The notes beneath the pieces are model-generated. The model searched no databases, had not been told where the DNA came from, and saw only the letters and a program-made list of their open reading frames with translations. The translations under genes and the position numbers were made by a program. Positions 1 to 6,355 of a stretch of 35,130 nt of DNA are shown here, piece after piece. This stretch comes from Gammaproteobacteria bacterium (GTDB lineage Bacteria; Pseudomonadota; Gammaproteobacteria; JABABF01): contig JABABF010000088.1 in assembly GCA_014238345.1 (NCBI GenBank), positions 1 to 35,130 on the forward strand, given 5' to 3'. Every line of letters begins with the position of its first letter. Position 1 is the stretch's first letter.

Positions 1-546
1 ATGACGCAACTCATTCCCGGTTAGACCCAAGCCAAGTCTCTTCTCCGCCGCCTGCAGATGTCGCCAACCATCAGCGCCCATCACATAGATACTCTCTAAT
101 CCAGCTGGCGGTTGCACCTGTAGCAGAGTGGCCAACTGATCAGATCCGTCCACTAATTCCTCCACCATACGATCGCAGAGCAGTTCACGCAGTTCATCCC
201 AATTTGGTGCCGGTGCGATATGCCAGGCGATGCCACGCTCAAGGCGCTCACAGCCCATCCCGGCGCGCCGCACAATCGCCTGCGCCTTGTCGCCCCAAGC
301 GGAGATCATGCCCCGGCGCGGCACGGCGAGACGCTGCTCGGTCGCTGGCCAATCGGGTAGCGCCGTCGCAGTGGCACCGAGCAACTCAGCCAAGCCAGCA
401 GACGGTGGCGCGCTGAGGCTGGCCACGCAAAAATACTGCGCCTCCAGCGTGTGCGGTGCCACTCCGAGTTCATTCAGTTGGGCGCGTAGAGCCGCCAATT
501 CGAAGTCAGCGCGGGCAGACTCCAGACAGAACAGCTGCAATGCCAC
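1..546 (-). CDS. purL: Phosphoribosylformylglycinamidine synthase, N-terminal part (cut by window edge)
   Basis: This is the first 182 codons of the large PurL enzyme, which converts FGAR to FGAM with ATP and glutamine in de novo purine synthesis. The frame is open from a GTG at 546 to the window edge. The encoded segment with PRRGMISAWGDKAQAI (around residues 82-97) matches the N-terminal PurS-like domain of gammaproteobacterial PurL, which typically reads PRxGTISPWSSKA. The GTG is preceded by an AGGA-like ribosome site and lies 4 bp after the tadA stop, so the two genes are probably co-transcribed. The catalytic FGAM-synthase and glutaminase domains would lie outside the window. Identification rests on this N-terminal domain only, but the match is clear. 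Confidence 0.85.
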   Translation of the reverse strand, partial: MALQLFCLESARADFELAALRAQLNELGVAPHTLEAQYFCVASLSAPPSAGLAELLGATATALPDWPATEQRLAVPRRGMISAWGDKAQAIVRRAGMGCERLERGIAWHIAPAPNWDELRELLCDRMVEELVDGSDQLATLLQVQPPAGLESIYVMGADGWRHLQAAEKRLGLGLTGNELRH

Positions 547-550
547 CGTC

Positions 551-1048
551 CTAGGCTCCGCGCCGCGCCTTGAAAAAATCTTGCAACAGCGCACCACTGT
601 GCTCCGCTAGCACGCCGCCACTCCAGATGACGCGGTGGTTCAGATGAGCCTGATCGAGTAGTTGCAAATGACTGCTCACCGCTCCCGCCCTAGGCTCTAG
701 AGCAGCAAAAACCAAACGCTCCACGCGGGCGTGGACGAGCGCTCCGGCGCACATAGCACAGGGCTCGACGCTGACAAATAAGGTCGCGCCCAACAGCCGG
801 TAATTGCCCACCGCCAGCGCCGCCTCGCGCAGCGCCACAATCTCGGCATGGGCGCTGGGATCTACGGCGCTACGCGGGCGATTGAAGCCACTGCCCAACA
901 GCTGCCCGTCGCGCACCAACACTGCACCGACTGGCACCTCGCCTACCGCCGCACCGCGCCGCGCCAACTCCAGCGCACGCCACATCCAGCACCGATCCTC
1001 CCCTGCCTGAGTTACGGTCGGCTCCATGTCGCCGGGAGCCTCACTCAT
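551..1048 (-). CDS. tadA: tRNA-specific adenosine deaminase TadA
   Basis: TadA deaminates adenosine 34 of tRNA-Arg(ACG) to inosine. From the ATG at 1048 the product is 165 aa, close to the usual 155-170. Zinc and catalytic motifs are intact: HAE at residues 67-69 (His ligand plus catalytic Glu) and PCAMC at 96-100 (two Cys ligands). The frame is open up to an ATG at 1114 inside the end of guaA, but that would add about 22 residues with no family counterpart. An ATG at 1027, with a GAGG ribosome site 11 bases upstream, is an equally good start and gives 158 aa. The gene follows guaA directly and precedes purL by 4 bp, so it belongs to the same purine operon. Confidence 0.93.
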   Translation of the reverse strand: MSEAPGDMEPTVTQAGEDRCWMWRALELARRGAAVGEVPVGAVLVRDGQLLGSGFNRPRSAVDPSAHAEIVALREAALAVGNYRLLGATLFVSVEPCAMCAGALVHARVERLVFAALEPRAGAVSSHLQLLDQAHLNHRVIWSGGVLAEHSGALLQDFFKARRGA

Positions 1049-1104
1049 AGCGGCACCGCACCGTCCTGGAGAATCCGCGTCAAGCTCTGCTGAGGAGTTG
1101 CCCA

Positions 1105-2724
1105 CTACTCCCATTCCACCGTGGCTGGCGGCTTGCTTGAAATGTCGTAGACCACGCGCGAGACCCCCGGCACTTCATTGACAATCCGCTCAGCCACAGT
1201 CGCCAATAGCGCGGGCGGCAACCGCGCCCAGCGCGCCGTCATAAAGTCCTCGGTCTCTACTGCTCGTAGGGCTATCACTGGCTCGTAGCGACGCGCATCG
1301 CCAGTCACCCCGACCGAGCGCACTGGCAGAAACACTGCAAAGGCCTGCGCCACGCGGTGGTACCAACGGCGGCGGCGCAGTTCTTCGAGGAAAATCGCAT
1401 CGGCGGCACGTAGTGTCACCAGTGCTGGAGCCGTCACCTCGCCCAGTACACGCACCGCCAACCCCGGACCGGGAAAGGGGTGGCGACGGAGCTGCTTTGC
1501 TGGCAGGTCGAGCTCGGCACCGACCTCGCGCACCTCATCCTTGAATAGCTTGCGCAACGGCTCGACTAATTGCAAACGCATGTGATCGGGAAGACCGCCG
1601 ACATTGTGGTGCGATTTGATCAACCGAGCCTGTGCTGAAGAAGCAGCGGACTCAATCACATCAGGGTAGATCGTGCCCTGCCCCAAAAACTCCACATCGC
1701 CGAGGCGCTTGGCCTCACGCTCAAAAATCTGAATGAACTGGTGACCGATGATGTGGCGCTTGCGCTCGGGCTCATCGACCCCGGCCAGCGCGGTCATAAA
1801 CTCGTCGGCGGCATCAACATAGATCAGCGAATTGCCGAGCAATTGCGCGACCATGCTACGCACCTGTTCGGCCTCCCCGGCACGCAACAGCCCATTGTTG
1901 ACAAAAATGCAGTGCAGCTGCTCGCCGATGGCACGCCTCAGCAGTACTGCCGCCACCGCCGAATCTACTCCCCCAGACAAAGCCAACAGCACCTGCCCAG
2001 CGCCGACTTGCCGCCGTACAGCGGCCACCTCGTGGGCGACAATATTGTGCGCCGTCCATGTTGCCGGACACGCGCACACATCACGGGCAAAGCGGGCGAT
2101 GATCGCTGCTCCCTCAGGTGTATGCGTTACTTCCGGATGGAACTGCAGACCATAACAACGCCGTGTCGTGTCGTGCATGGCCGCCACCGGCACTGAATCG
2201 GTGGCGGCCGAGATAGCAAAGCCCGGTGGCAGCTCAGTCACCAAGTCGCCATGACTCATCCACAGCGACAAGTCACCGCTCTGCGCAAGAGCACCGCCAA
2301 GCAGGTCGCCACCGTCGCCGAGCAGTCGCGCCTGTGCCCGACCGAACTCACTGGCGGTGCCAGCGCACTCCACACGACCTCCAAAATGCACTGCCATCGC
2401 CTGCATGCCGTAGCAGATGCCGAGTATCGGCACACCCGCATCAAAGACCGCCGCTGGAACGGGCGCAGCATTGCCCTCGGCCACCGTATCCGGCCCACCA
2501 GAGAGAATCACCCCGCGCGGGGCTAGGCGGCGCAAGGTGGCGGCATCAATGGACTGTGGTGCACGCAGTTCGCAGTAGACCCCTGCCTCGCGAACCCGAC
2601 GGGCGATCAGCTGTGAATACTGGGAGCCAAAATCCAGTACCAACAATGCCGCGGCGGAGCTCGCCTCGGCTTCAGCTGCCCGGATAGTTGACGGCCTCTC
2701 GGGTGACGCTGACATCGTGGACAT
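1105..2724 (-). CDS. guaA: GMP synthase (glutamine-hydrolysing)
   Basis: GuaA aminates XMP to GMP using glutamine and ATP, the last step of guanine nucleotide synthesis in the cytoplasm. The 539-residue protein has an N-terminal class I glutamine amidotransferase domain (LVLDFGSQYSQ near 28-38; nucleophile Cys104 in GICYGMQ; His196 and Glu198 in FHPEVTHT). Next come the ATP-pyrophosphatase P-loop SGGVDS at 250-255 and a C-terminal dimerisation domain ending in PPATVEWE, as in the family. The N-terminus is about 15 residues longer than in E. coli and overlaps the end of guaB by 53 bp. An AGAAGG sequence stands just before ATG 2724, and a second ATG lies at 2715. The overlap with guaB implies translational coupling. 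Confidence 0.97.
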   Translation of the reverse strand: MSTMSASPERPSTIRAAEAEASSAAALLVLDFGSQYSQLIARRVREAGVYCELRAPQSIDAATLRRLAPRGVILSGGPDTVAEGNAAPVPAAVFDAGVPILGICYGMQAMAVHFGGRVECAGTASEFGRAQARLLGDGGDLLGGALAQSGDLSLWMSHGDLVTELPPGFAISAATDSVPVAAMHDTTRRCYGLQFHPEVTHTPEGAAIIARFARDVCACPATWTAHNIVAHEVAAVRRQVGAGQVLLALSGGVDSAVAAVLLRRAIGEQLHCIFVNNGLLRAGEAEQVRSMVAQLLGNSLIYVDAADEFMTALAGVDEPERKRHIIGHQFIQIFEREAKRLGDVEFLGQGTIYPDVIESAASSAQARLIKSHHNVGGLPDHMRLQLVEPLRKLFKDEVREVGAELDLPAKQLRRHPFPGPGLAVRVLGEVTAPALVTLRAADAIFLEELRRRRWYHRVAQAFAVFLPVRSVGVTGDARRYEPVIALRAVETEDFMTARWARLPPALLATVAERIVNEVPGVSRVVYDISSKPPATVEWE

Positions 2725-4171
2725 GCCCTTCTATCCAGGCGGCATTGCTGATACGGATGAACTGCGACTGCTCGCGTAGCGCGGTGATAGTGGCACTGCC
2801 GGTGTAGCCCATACAGGCACGCAAACCGCCGAGTATTTGCTGCAACACCCCGGCCACCGAGCCACGAAAAGGCACCCGCCCCTCAACACCCTCTGGCACC
2901 GATTTATCAGAATTGTTGCGCAACATCTCATGGCCATCCGAGAAATGAAAGTAGCGATCACCGCCGTGCTCGCTCATCGCCGCCGCCGAGCCCATGCCGC
3001 GATAAGCCTTGTAGCTACGCCCCTCATACAGCTCCACCTGCCCCGGGGATTCGGCAGTGCCAGCCAACATATTGCCAAGCATGACGGCATCGGCTCCGGC
3101 GGCGATGGCCTTGGCGATATCGCCTGAGTGGCGCACACCACCATCGGCGATAACCCCGATGTCTCGACCGGCCAAGGCTTGACGCACCATGGTCAGCGCT
3201 GTGATCTGTGGCACCCCGACACCAGTGACCACACGGGTGGTGCAAATCGAGCCGGTGCCAATGCCCACTTTGACAGTGTTGACACCGGCCTCGGCCAGCA
3301 CCAACGCAGCCTCAGCGGTGGCGATATTGCCGCCGATCAAACACAATTCTGGGTACTCAGCACGCAATTCGCGCACCCGTTCAACCACCCGCGACGCATG
3401 ACCATGAGCGGTATCAACCACCAATGCGTCGACCCCCTCCTGCACCAGCACCTGAGCTCGCTGCACACTGTCAGAGCCAACCCCGATAGCAGCGGCCACA
3501 CGCAAATGACCCTCGCTATCCTTGGATGCCGCTGGGTAACGTTGCGCGGTCTGTAGATCGCGGCTGGTGATCAACCCGCGCAGCTGCACCGGATCGTCGC
3601 GGTCAACGAGTAGCACTTTCTCCACTCGATGCTCGTGCATCAAGGTCTGCACTACAGCGAAATCTGTACCTTCAGGTGCCGTGACCAACTCGCGCGTCAT
3701 GATATCAGCCACGCGACCCGTGCGACGCAGCCGCTCGTCACAAAGACGCAGATCTCGACTGGTCACAATACCGACCAGGCACCCCTCCTCCAGCACGGGC
3801 ATACTGGAAATGCCCAGACGATGCTGTGATGCCAACAGCCGCTTAATCGGCTGGGTCGGCGGCACCGTCACCGGATCGCGGACAATCGCGCTCTCAAATT
3901 TCTTGACCCGCCGCACTTCTTGCGCTTGACGCTCCACGGTCAAATTGCGGTGGATAACACCGAGCCCCCCGTGCTGAGCCATTGCAATGGCTTGCTTGGA
4001 TTCAGTGACGGTGTCCATCGCCGCCGATAACAGCGGGATGCCGAGTTCAAAATCTGGTGCGATGTGGGTGCTGAGCTGTGCCTCGGCGGGCAAGATCTCC
4101 GAAGCGGAGGGCAGGATCAGGACATCATCGAAGGTCAGCGCGATGTCGCCTATGGCATCTTGGGACAGCAT
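2672..4171 (-). CDS. guaB: IMP dehydrogenase
   Basis: GuaB oxidises IMP to XMP with NAD+, the committed step to guanine nucleotides. From ATG 4171 the product is 499 aa (E. coli about 488). Visible parts are the barrel start ALTFDDVLILP, two CBS domains at about residues 95-212, and the catalytic Cys310 in the loop GIGTGSICTTR. The loop has Thr where most bacterial enzymes have Pro (GIGPGS), which the family signature tolerates. The flap with GMGSAAAM is also present. The frame stays open to a GTG at 4210, but a TATAAT box at 4219-4224 would put that codon at or next to the transcription start, so the ATG, which also fits family length, is preferred. guaA follows with an overlap. Confidence 0.96.
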   Translation of the reverse strand: MLSQDAIGDIALTFDDVLILPSASEILPAEAQLSTHIAPDFELGIPLLSAAMDTVTESKQAIAMAQHGGLGVIHRNLTVERQAQEVRRVKKFESAIVRDPVTVPPTQPIKRLLASQHRLGISSMPVLEEGCLVGIVTSRDLRLCDERLRRTGRVADIMTRELVTAPEGTDFAVVQTLMHEHRVEKVLLVDRDDPVQLRGLITSRDLQTAQRYPAASKDSEGHLRVAAAIGVGSDSVQRAQVLVQEGVDALVVDTAHGHASRVVERVRELRAEYPELCLIGGNIATAEAALVLAEAGVNTVKVGIGTGSICTTRVVTGVGVPQITALTMVRQALAGRDIGVIADGGVRHSGDIAKAIAAGADAVMLGNMLAGTAESPGQVELYEGRSYKAYRGMGSAAAMSEHGGDRYFHFSDGHEMLRNNSDKSVPEGVEGRVPFRGSVAGVLQQILGGLRACMGYTGSATITALREQSQFIRISNAAWIEGHVHDVSVTREAVNYPGS

Positions 4172-4218
4172 GGGAAGCCAGTAATGCGATCTTAATTTTC
4201 GCCGTGCCACAATAGCAA

Positions 4219-4249
4219 ATTATAAACCAGTGAGTAAATGGCGGCGCAA
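4219..4249 (-). promoter_or_regulatory. Candidate sigma-70 promoter for guaB-guaA-tadA-purL
   Basis: On the minus strand a perfect TATAAT (4219-4224) overlaps the queF stop codon (4220-4222). A weak -35, TTGCGC, lies at 4244-4249 with a 19-bp spacer. Transcription would start near 4212, giving a leader of about 40 nt before ATG 4171. The -10 is excellent; the -35 and spacing are poor. Confidence 0.45.
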
Positions 4250-5026
4250 TCCCCCTGGTGCTGTGCCGGGCAACCAACGCACTGGATTGATATCGATGCC
4301 GCCACGGCGCTGGAACAGTGCTGCCACCTCAAGTTGCTCCGGATAGCAGTGGCTGGCGATGTCACTGCAGATGCGCGCCACACAACCCTCGTGGAAGGCG
4401 CGGTGGCGGCGATATGAGAGCAAATAGGTAAGCAAACCTGCCCGATCCAGCGCCGAGCCAGCGTAACGCAGGCAGATCAACGCCCAGTCTGGCTGGCCAG
4501 TCACCGGACACAGAGAGCGAAACAGCCAGCTGTACAAGGCCTCGCGCCGCACTGGATATCGTGTTGCGGTGGCGAGCCATCGTGGTTGCGGTGTGCGCAC
4601 CGAGCTGAAGTCTCCCGCCTCGCGATCCAAGCAGCGCCCCGGCGGGAACAACGCAGCCCACGGTGCGCGCGTAGTGCCCAGTCCAGCCAGTGCCACCCGC
4701 ACCGGTGCGCCCACGGCGGCAGACAAATCATCGCGCAACCGTGTGGCCAGTGCAGCGCGGCTGGCCACACGGTGTTGGTTTAACGAGTTGAGGTAGAGCT
4801 TGACCGATTTAGATTCGAGCAAGCGGGCGGAATCTGCTGGAATGAGGAAGGCTCCGCACGAGCGCTGTGGGCGGCCATCGGGGGCGAGCCAAGAAATCTC
4901 CCAAGCGCGCCACAGATCGAAACCAGTGCCGCGCTCAGTGCGCGGTAGGGCGCATAGCTGGTCGGGATCGTAGCGCTGCGGCACTGGCACCACACGACCC
5001 AGAGGCAAGGCGCGCTGTGGGCACAT
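4220..5026 (-). CDS. queF: NADPH-dependent 7-cyano-7-deazaguanine reductase (long-form QueF)
   Basis: QueF reduces preQ0 to preQ1 with two NADPH in the synthesis of the tRNA nucleoside queuosine. At 268 aa this is the long two-domain form (E. coli 282 aa). The substrate-binding ESKSVKLYLNS motif is at residues 71-81. The thioimide-forming Cys173 and its partner Asp180 are in LCPVTGQPDW, and FHEGC is at 211-215. The ATG at 5026 lies 27 bp after the upstream PLP-enzyme gene, so the two are probably one transcript. The stop codon overlaps the likely guaB promoter. No other queuosine gene is visible nearby. Confidence 0.95.
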   Translation of the reverse strand: MCPQRALPLGRVVPVPQRYDPDQLCALPRTERGTGFDLWRAWEISWLAPDGRPQRSCGAFLIPADSARLLESKSVKLYLNSLNQHRVASRAALATRLRDDLSAAVGAPVRVALAGLGTTRAPWAALFPPGRCLDREAGDFSSVRTPQPRWLATATRYPVRREALYSWLFRSLCPVTGQPDWALICLRYAGSALDRAGLLTYLLSYRRHRAFHEGCVARICSDIASHCYPEQLEVAALFQRRGGIDINPVRWLPGTAPGGLRRHLLTGL

Positions 5027-5053
5027 GGCGTAGCCACCACCCCGCGATCAGAT

Positions 5054-6277
5054 TCAGTGGCGCTGAGCGGCGATGAACTCCTCTAAGACCTCGTAGAGAT
5101 AGGCGCAGTCTTCTGCGTCCATCGTCGGGTGGCAGGGGAGCATCAGCCCATGCTCCATCACCTGATCAGCACCGGGCAAACCCTGTGGATCCGCGCGGAA
5201 ATTAACCCCACGCATCATCGGCTGACGGGCGATGTTGCCCGAGAAGATCACCCGTGTAAATATCCCCGCCTCCTCTAAATGTACTTGCAGATCGCGCCGA
5301 CTCCAGCCCAATTCGGCGCGCAGTTGCACTGGATAGCAGATCCATGTGGTCTCCACACCATCAAGCAAGCGCGTACACAGGAAGATATCTTCGTGGCGCT
5401 GACAGAAGGCTTGGTGAGATTCAAAATTTCGGTTACGCAGCTCGGCGAAGTGCTCTATCTGGTCGAGCTGTGCCAAGCCAAAGGCTGCCCCAGCCTCGTT
5501 CGGGATAAAACCATAGGCTAACTCTTCAAAAATGAACATGCCATCATAGGGTAGCTCGTCCAAGTCTTCAAGAAAGCGCCCATCGCTGTCCTGTTGACGC
5601 GATCCAAACAGGTATTTCTCCGAAGAACGCCCCCAAGCACGCAACATGAGGGAGCGATCCCACTGTGCTGCGTCGTCAACGCACACCATGCCGCCGTTGC
5701 CCAAGCAAGTCATGATATGGTAGATCGAAAAACTGGTAATACTGATGTCGGCTCGCTCGCCGCTCGGTCGCCCGCGGAAACTGCCACCGAGGGTATCGGC
5801 ACTGTCCTCGACCAGCGCCAATTTATGCTGATCAGCAATGGCGCGCAGCCGATCCCAGTCCGGCATACCACCGATGAGATCAGGCACCAACAGGGCTCGG
5901 GTATCGGGGCCGATCAACGCTTCTATGCGGTCCACATCAATCTGGTAGGTGTCGGGCTCGACATCGGCCAGCACTGGCACCCCGCCAGCATGCACAATGG
6001 CGGCGATATCAGAGCTGAAGGTCAGCGTTGGAGTAATAACCTCGGCACCCGGTGGCAGATCAAGCAGACGTAACGCCACCATCAAAGCCGAGCTGCCAGA
6101 ATTGACCATCGCGCCATAGCGCTTTCCCATGAGCTGGGCGACGCGCTGTTCAAAACGGGCAACGTGTTCGCCGACGATTAGGCCGTGCTCGCGACGCATT
6201 ACGGCGGTGACTGCGTCGATCTCGGCCTGCCCCATCATGGCTCCGCCATAGCGTATCTCGCGTTTTTGGCTGGGCAT
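5054..6277 (-). CDS. DegT/DnrJ/EryC1/StrS-family PLP/PMP enzyme with His replacing the active-site Lys
   Basis: This is a fold-type I PLP-family protein of 407 aa related to nucleotide-sugar aminotransferases. The N-terminal YGGAMMGQAEIDAV, the NSGSSALMVALRLL cofactor-phosphate region (59-72), TPTLTFSSD (82-90) and EDSADTLGG (157-165) are all family-like. At the internal aldimine position, where aminotransferases read SFxxxKxxxxGEGG, this protein reads SFSIYHIMTCLGNGG, so His187 replaces Lys. The known precedent is the sugar 3-dehydratases ColD and RfbH/E1, which use PMP and a His. I infer a deoxysugar dehydratase-like or otherwise non-transaminating activity; the substrate is unknown. An AGGGAGAG ribosome site lies 7-8 bases before ATG 6277. 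No other sugar-nucleotide gene is adjacent. Confidence 0.85.
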   Translation of the reverse strand: MPSQKREIRYGGAMMGQAEIDAVTAVMRREHGLIVGEHVARFEQRVAQLMGKRYGAMVNSGSSALMVALRLLDLPPGAEVITPTLTFSSDIAAIVHAGGVPVLADVEPDTYQIDVDRIEALIGPDTRALLVPDLIGGMPDWDRLRAIADQHKLALVEDSADTLGGSFRGRPSGERADISITSFSIYHIMTCLGNGGMVCVDDAAQWDRSLMLRAWGRSSEKYLFGSRQQDSDGRFLEDLDELPYDGMFIFEELAYGFIPNEAGAAFGLAQLDQIEHFAELRNRNFESHQAFCQRHEDIFLCTRLLDGVETTWICYPVQLRAELGWSRRDLQVHLEEAGIFTRVIFSGNIARQPMMRGVNFRADPQGLPGADQVMEHGLMLPCHPTMDAEDCAYLYEVLEEFIAAQRH

Positions 6278-6324
6278 TTTAAACTCTCCCTATGTCAGGT
6301 CTGGATTGCACTGCGCTGGGGGGC

Positions 6325-6353
6325 AGTATATCTGCATATCTGCAAACAGTCAG
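6325..6353 (-). promoter_or_regulatory. Candidate sigma-70 promoter for the DegT-family gene and queF
   Basis: On the minus strand CTGACT (6348-6353), a 17-bp spacer and TATACT (6325-6330) make a good sigma-70 promoter. It lies in the short gap after the upstream membrane-protein gene (stop at 6356). The spacer contains a tandem GCAGATAT repeat. The predicted start near 6318 gives a leader of about 40 nt. Confidence 0.45.
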
Positions 6354-6355
6354 GT

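Noticed and set aside
230..610. Long plus-strand open frame opposite purL and tadA
   Set aside because: It is an antisense shadow in G+C-rich coding DNA; the minus-strand frames carry clear family motifs.
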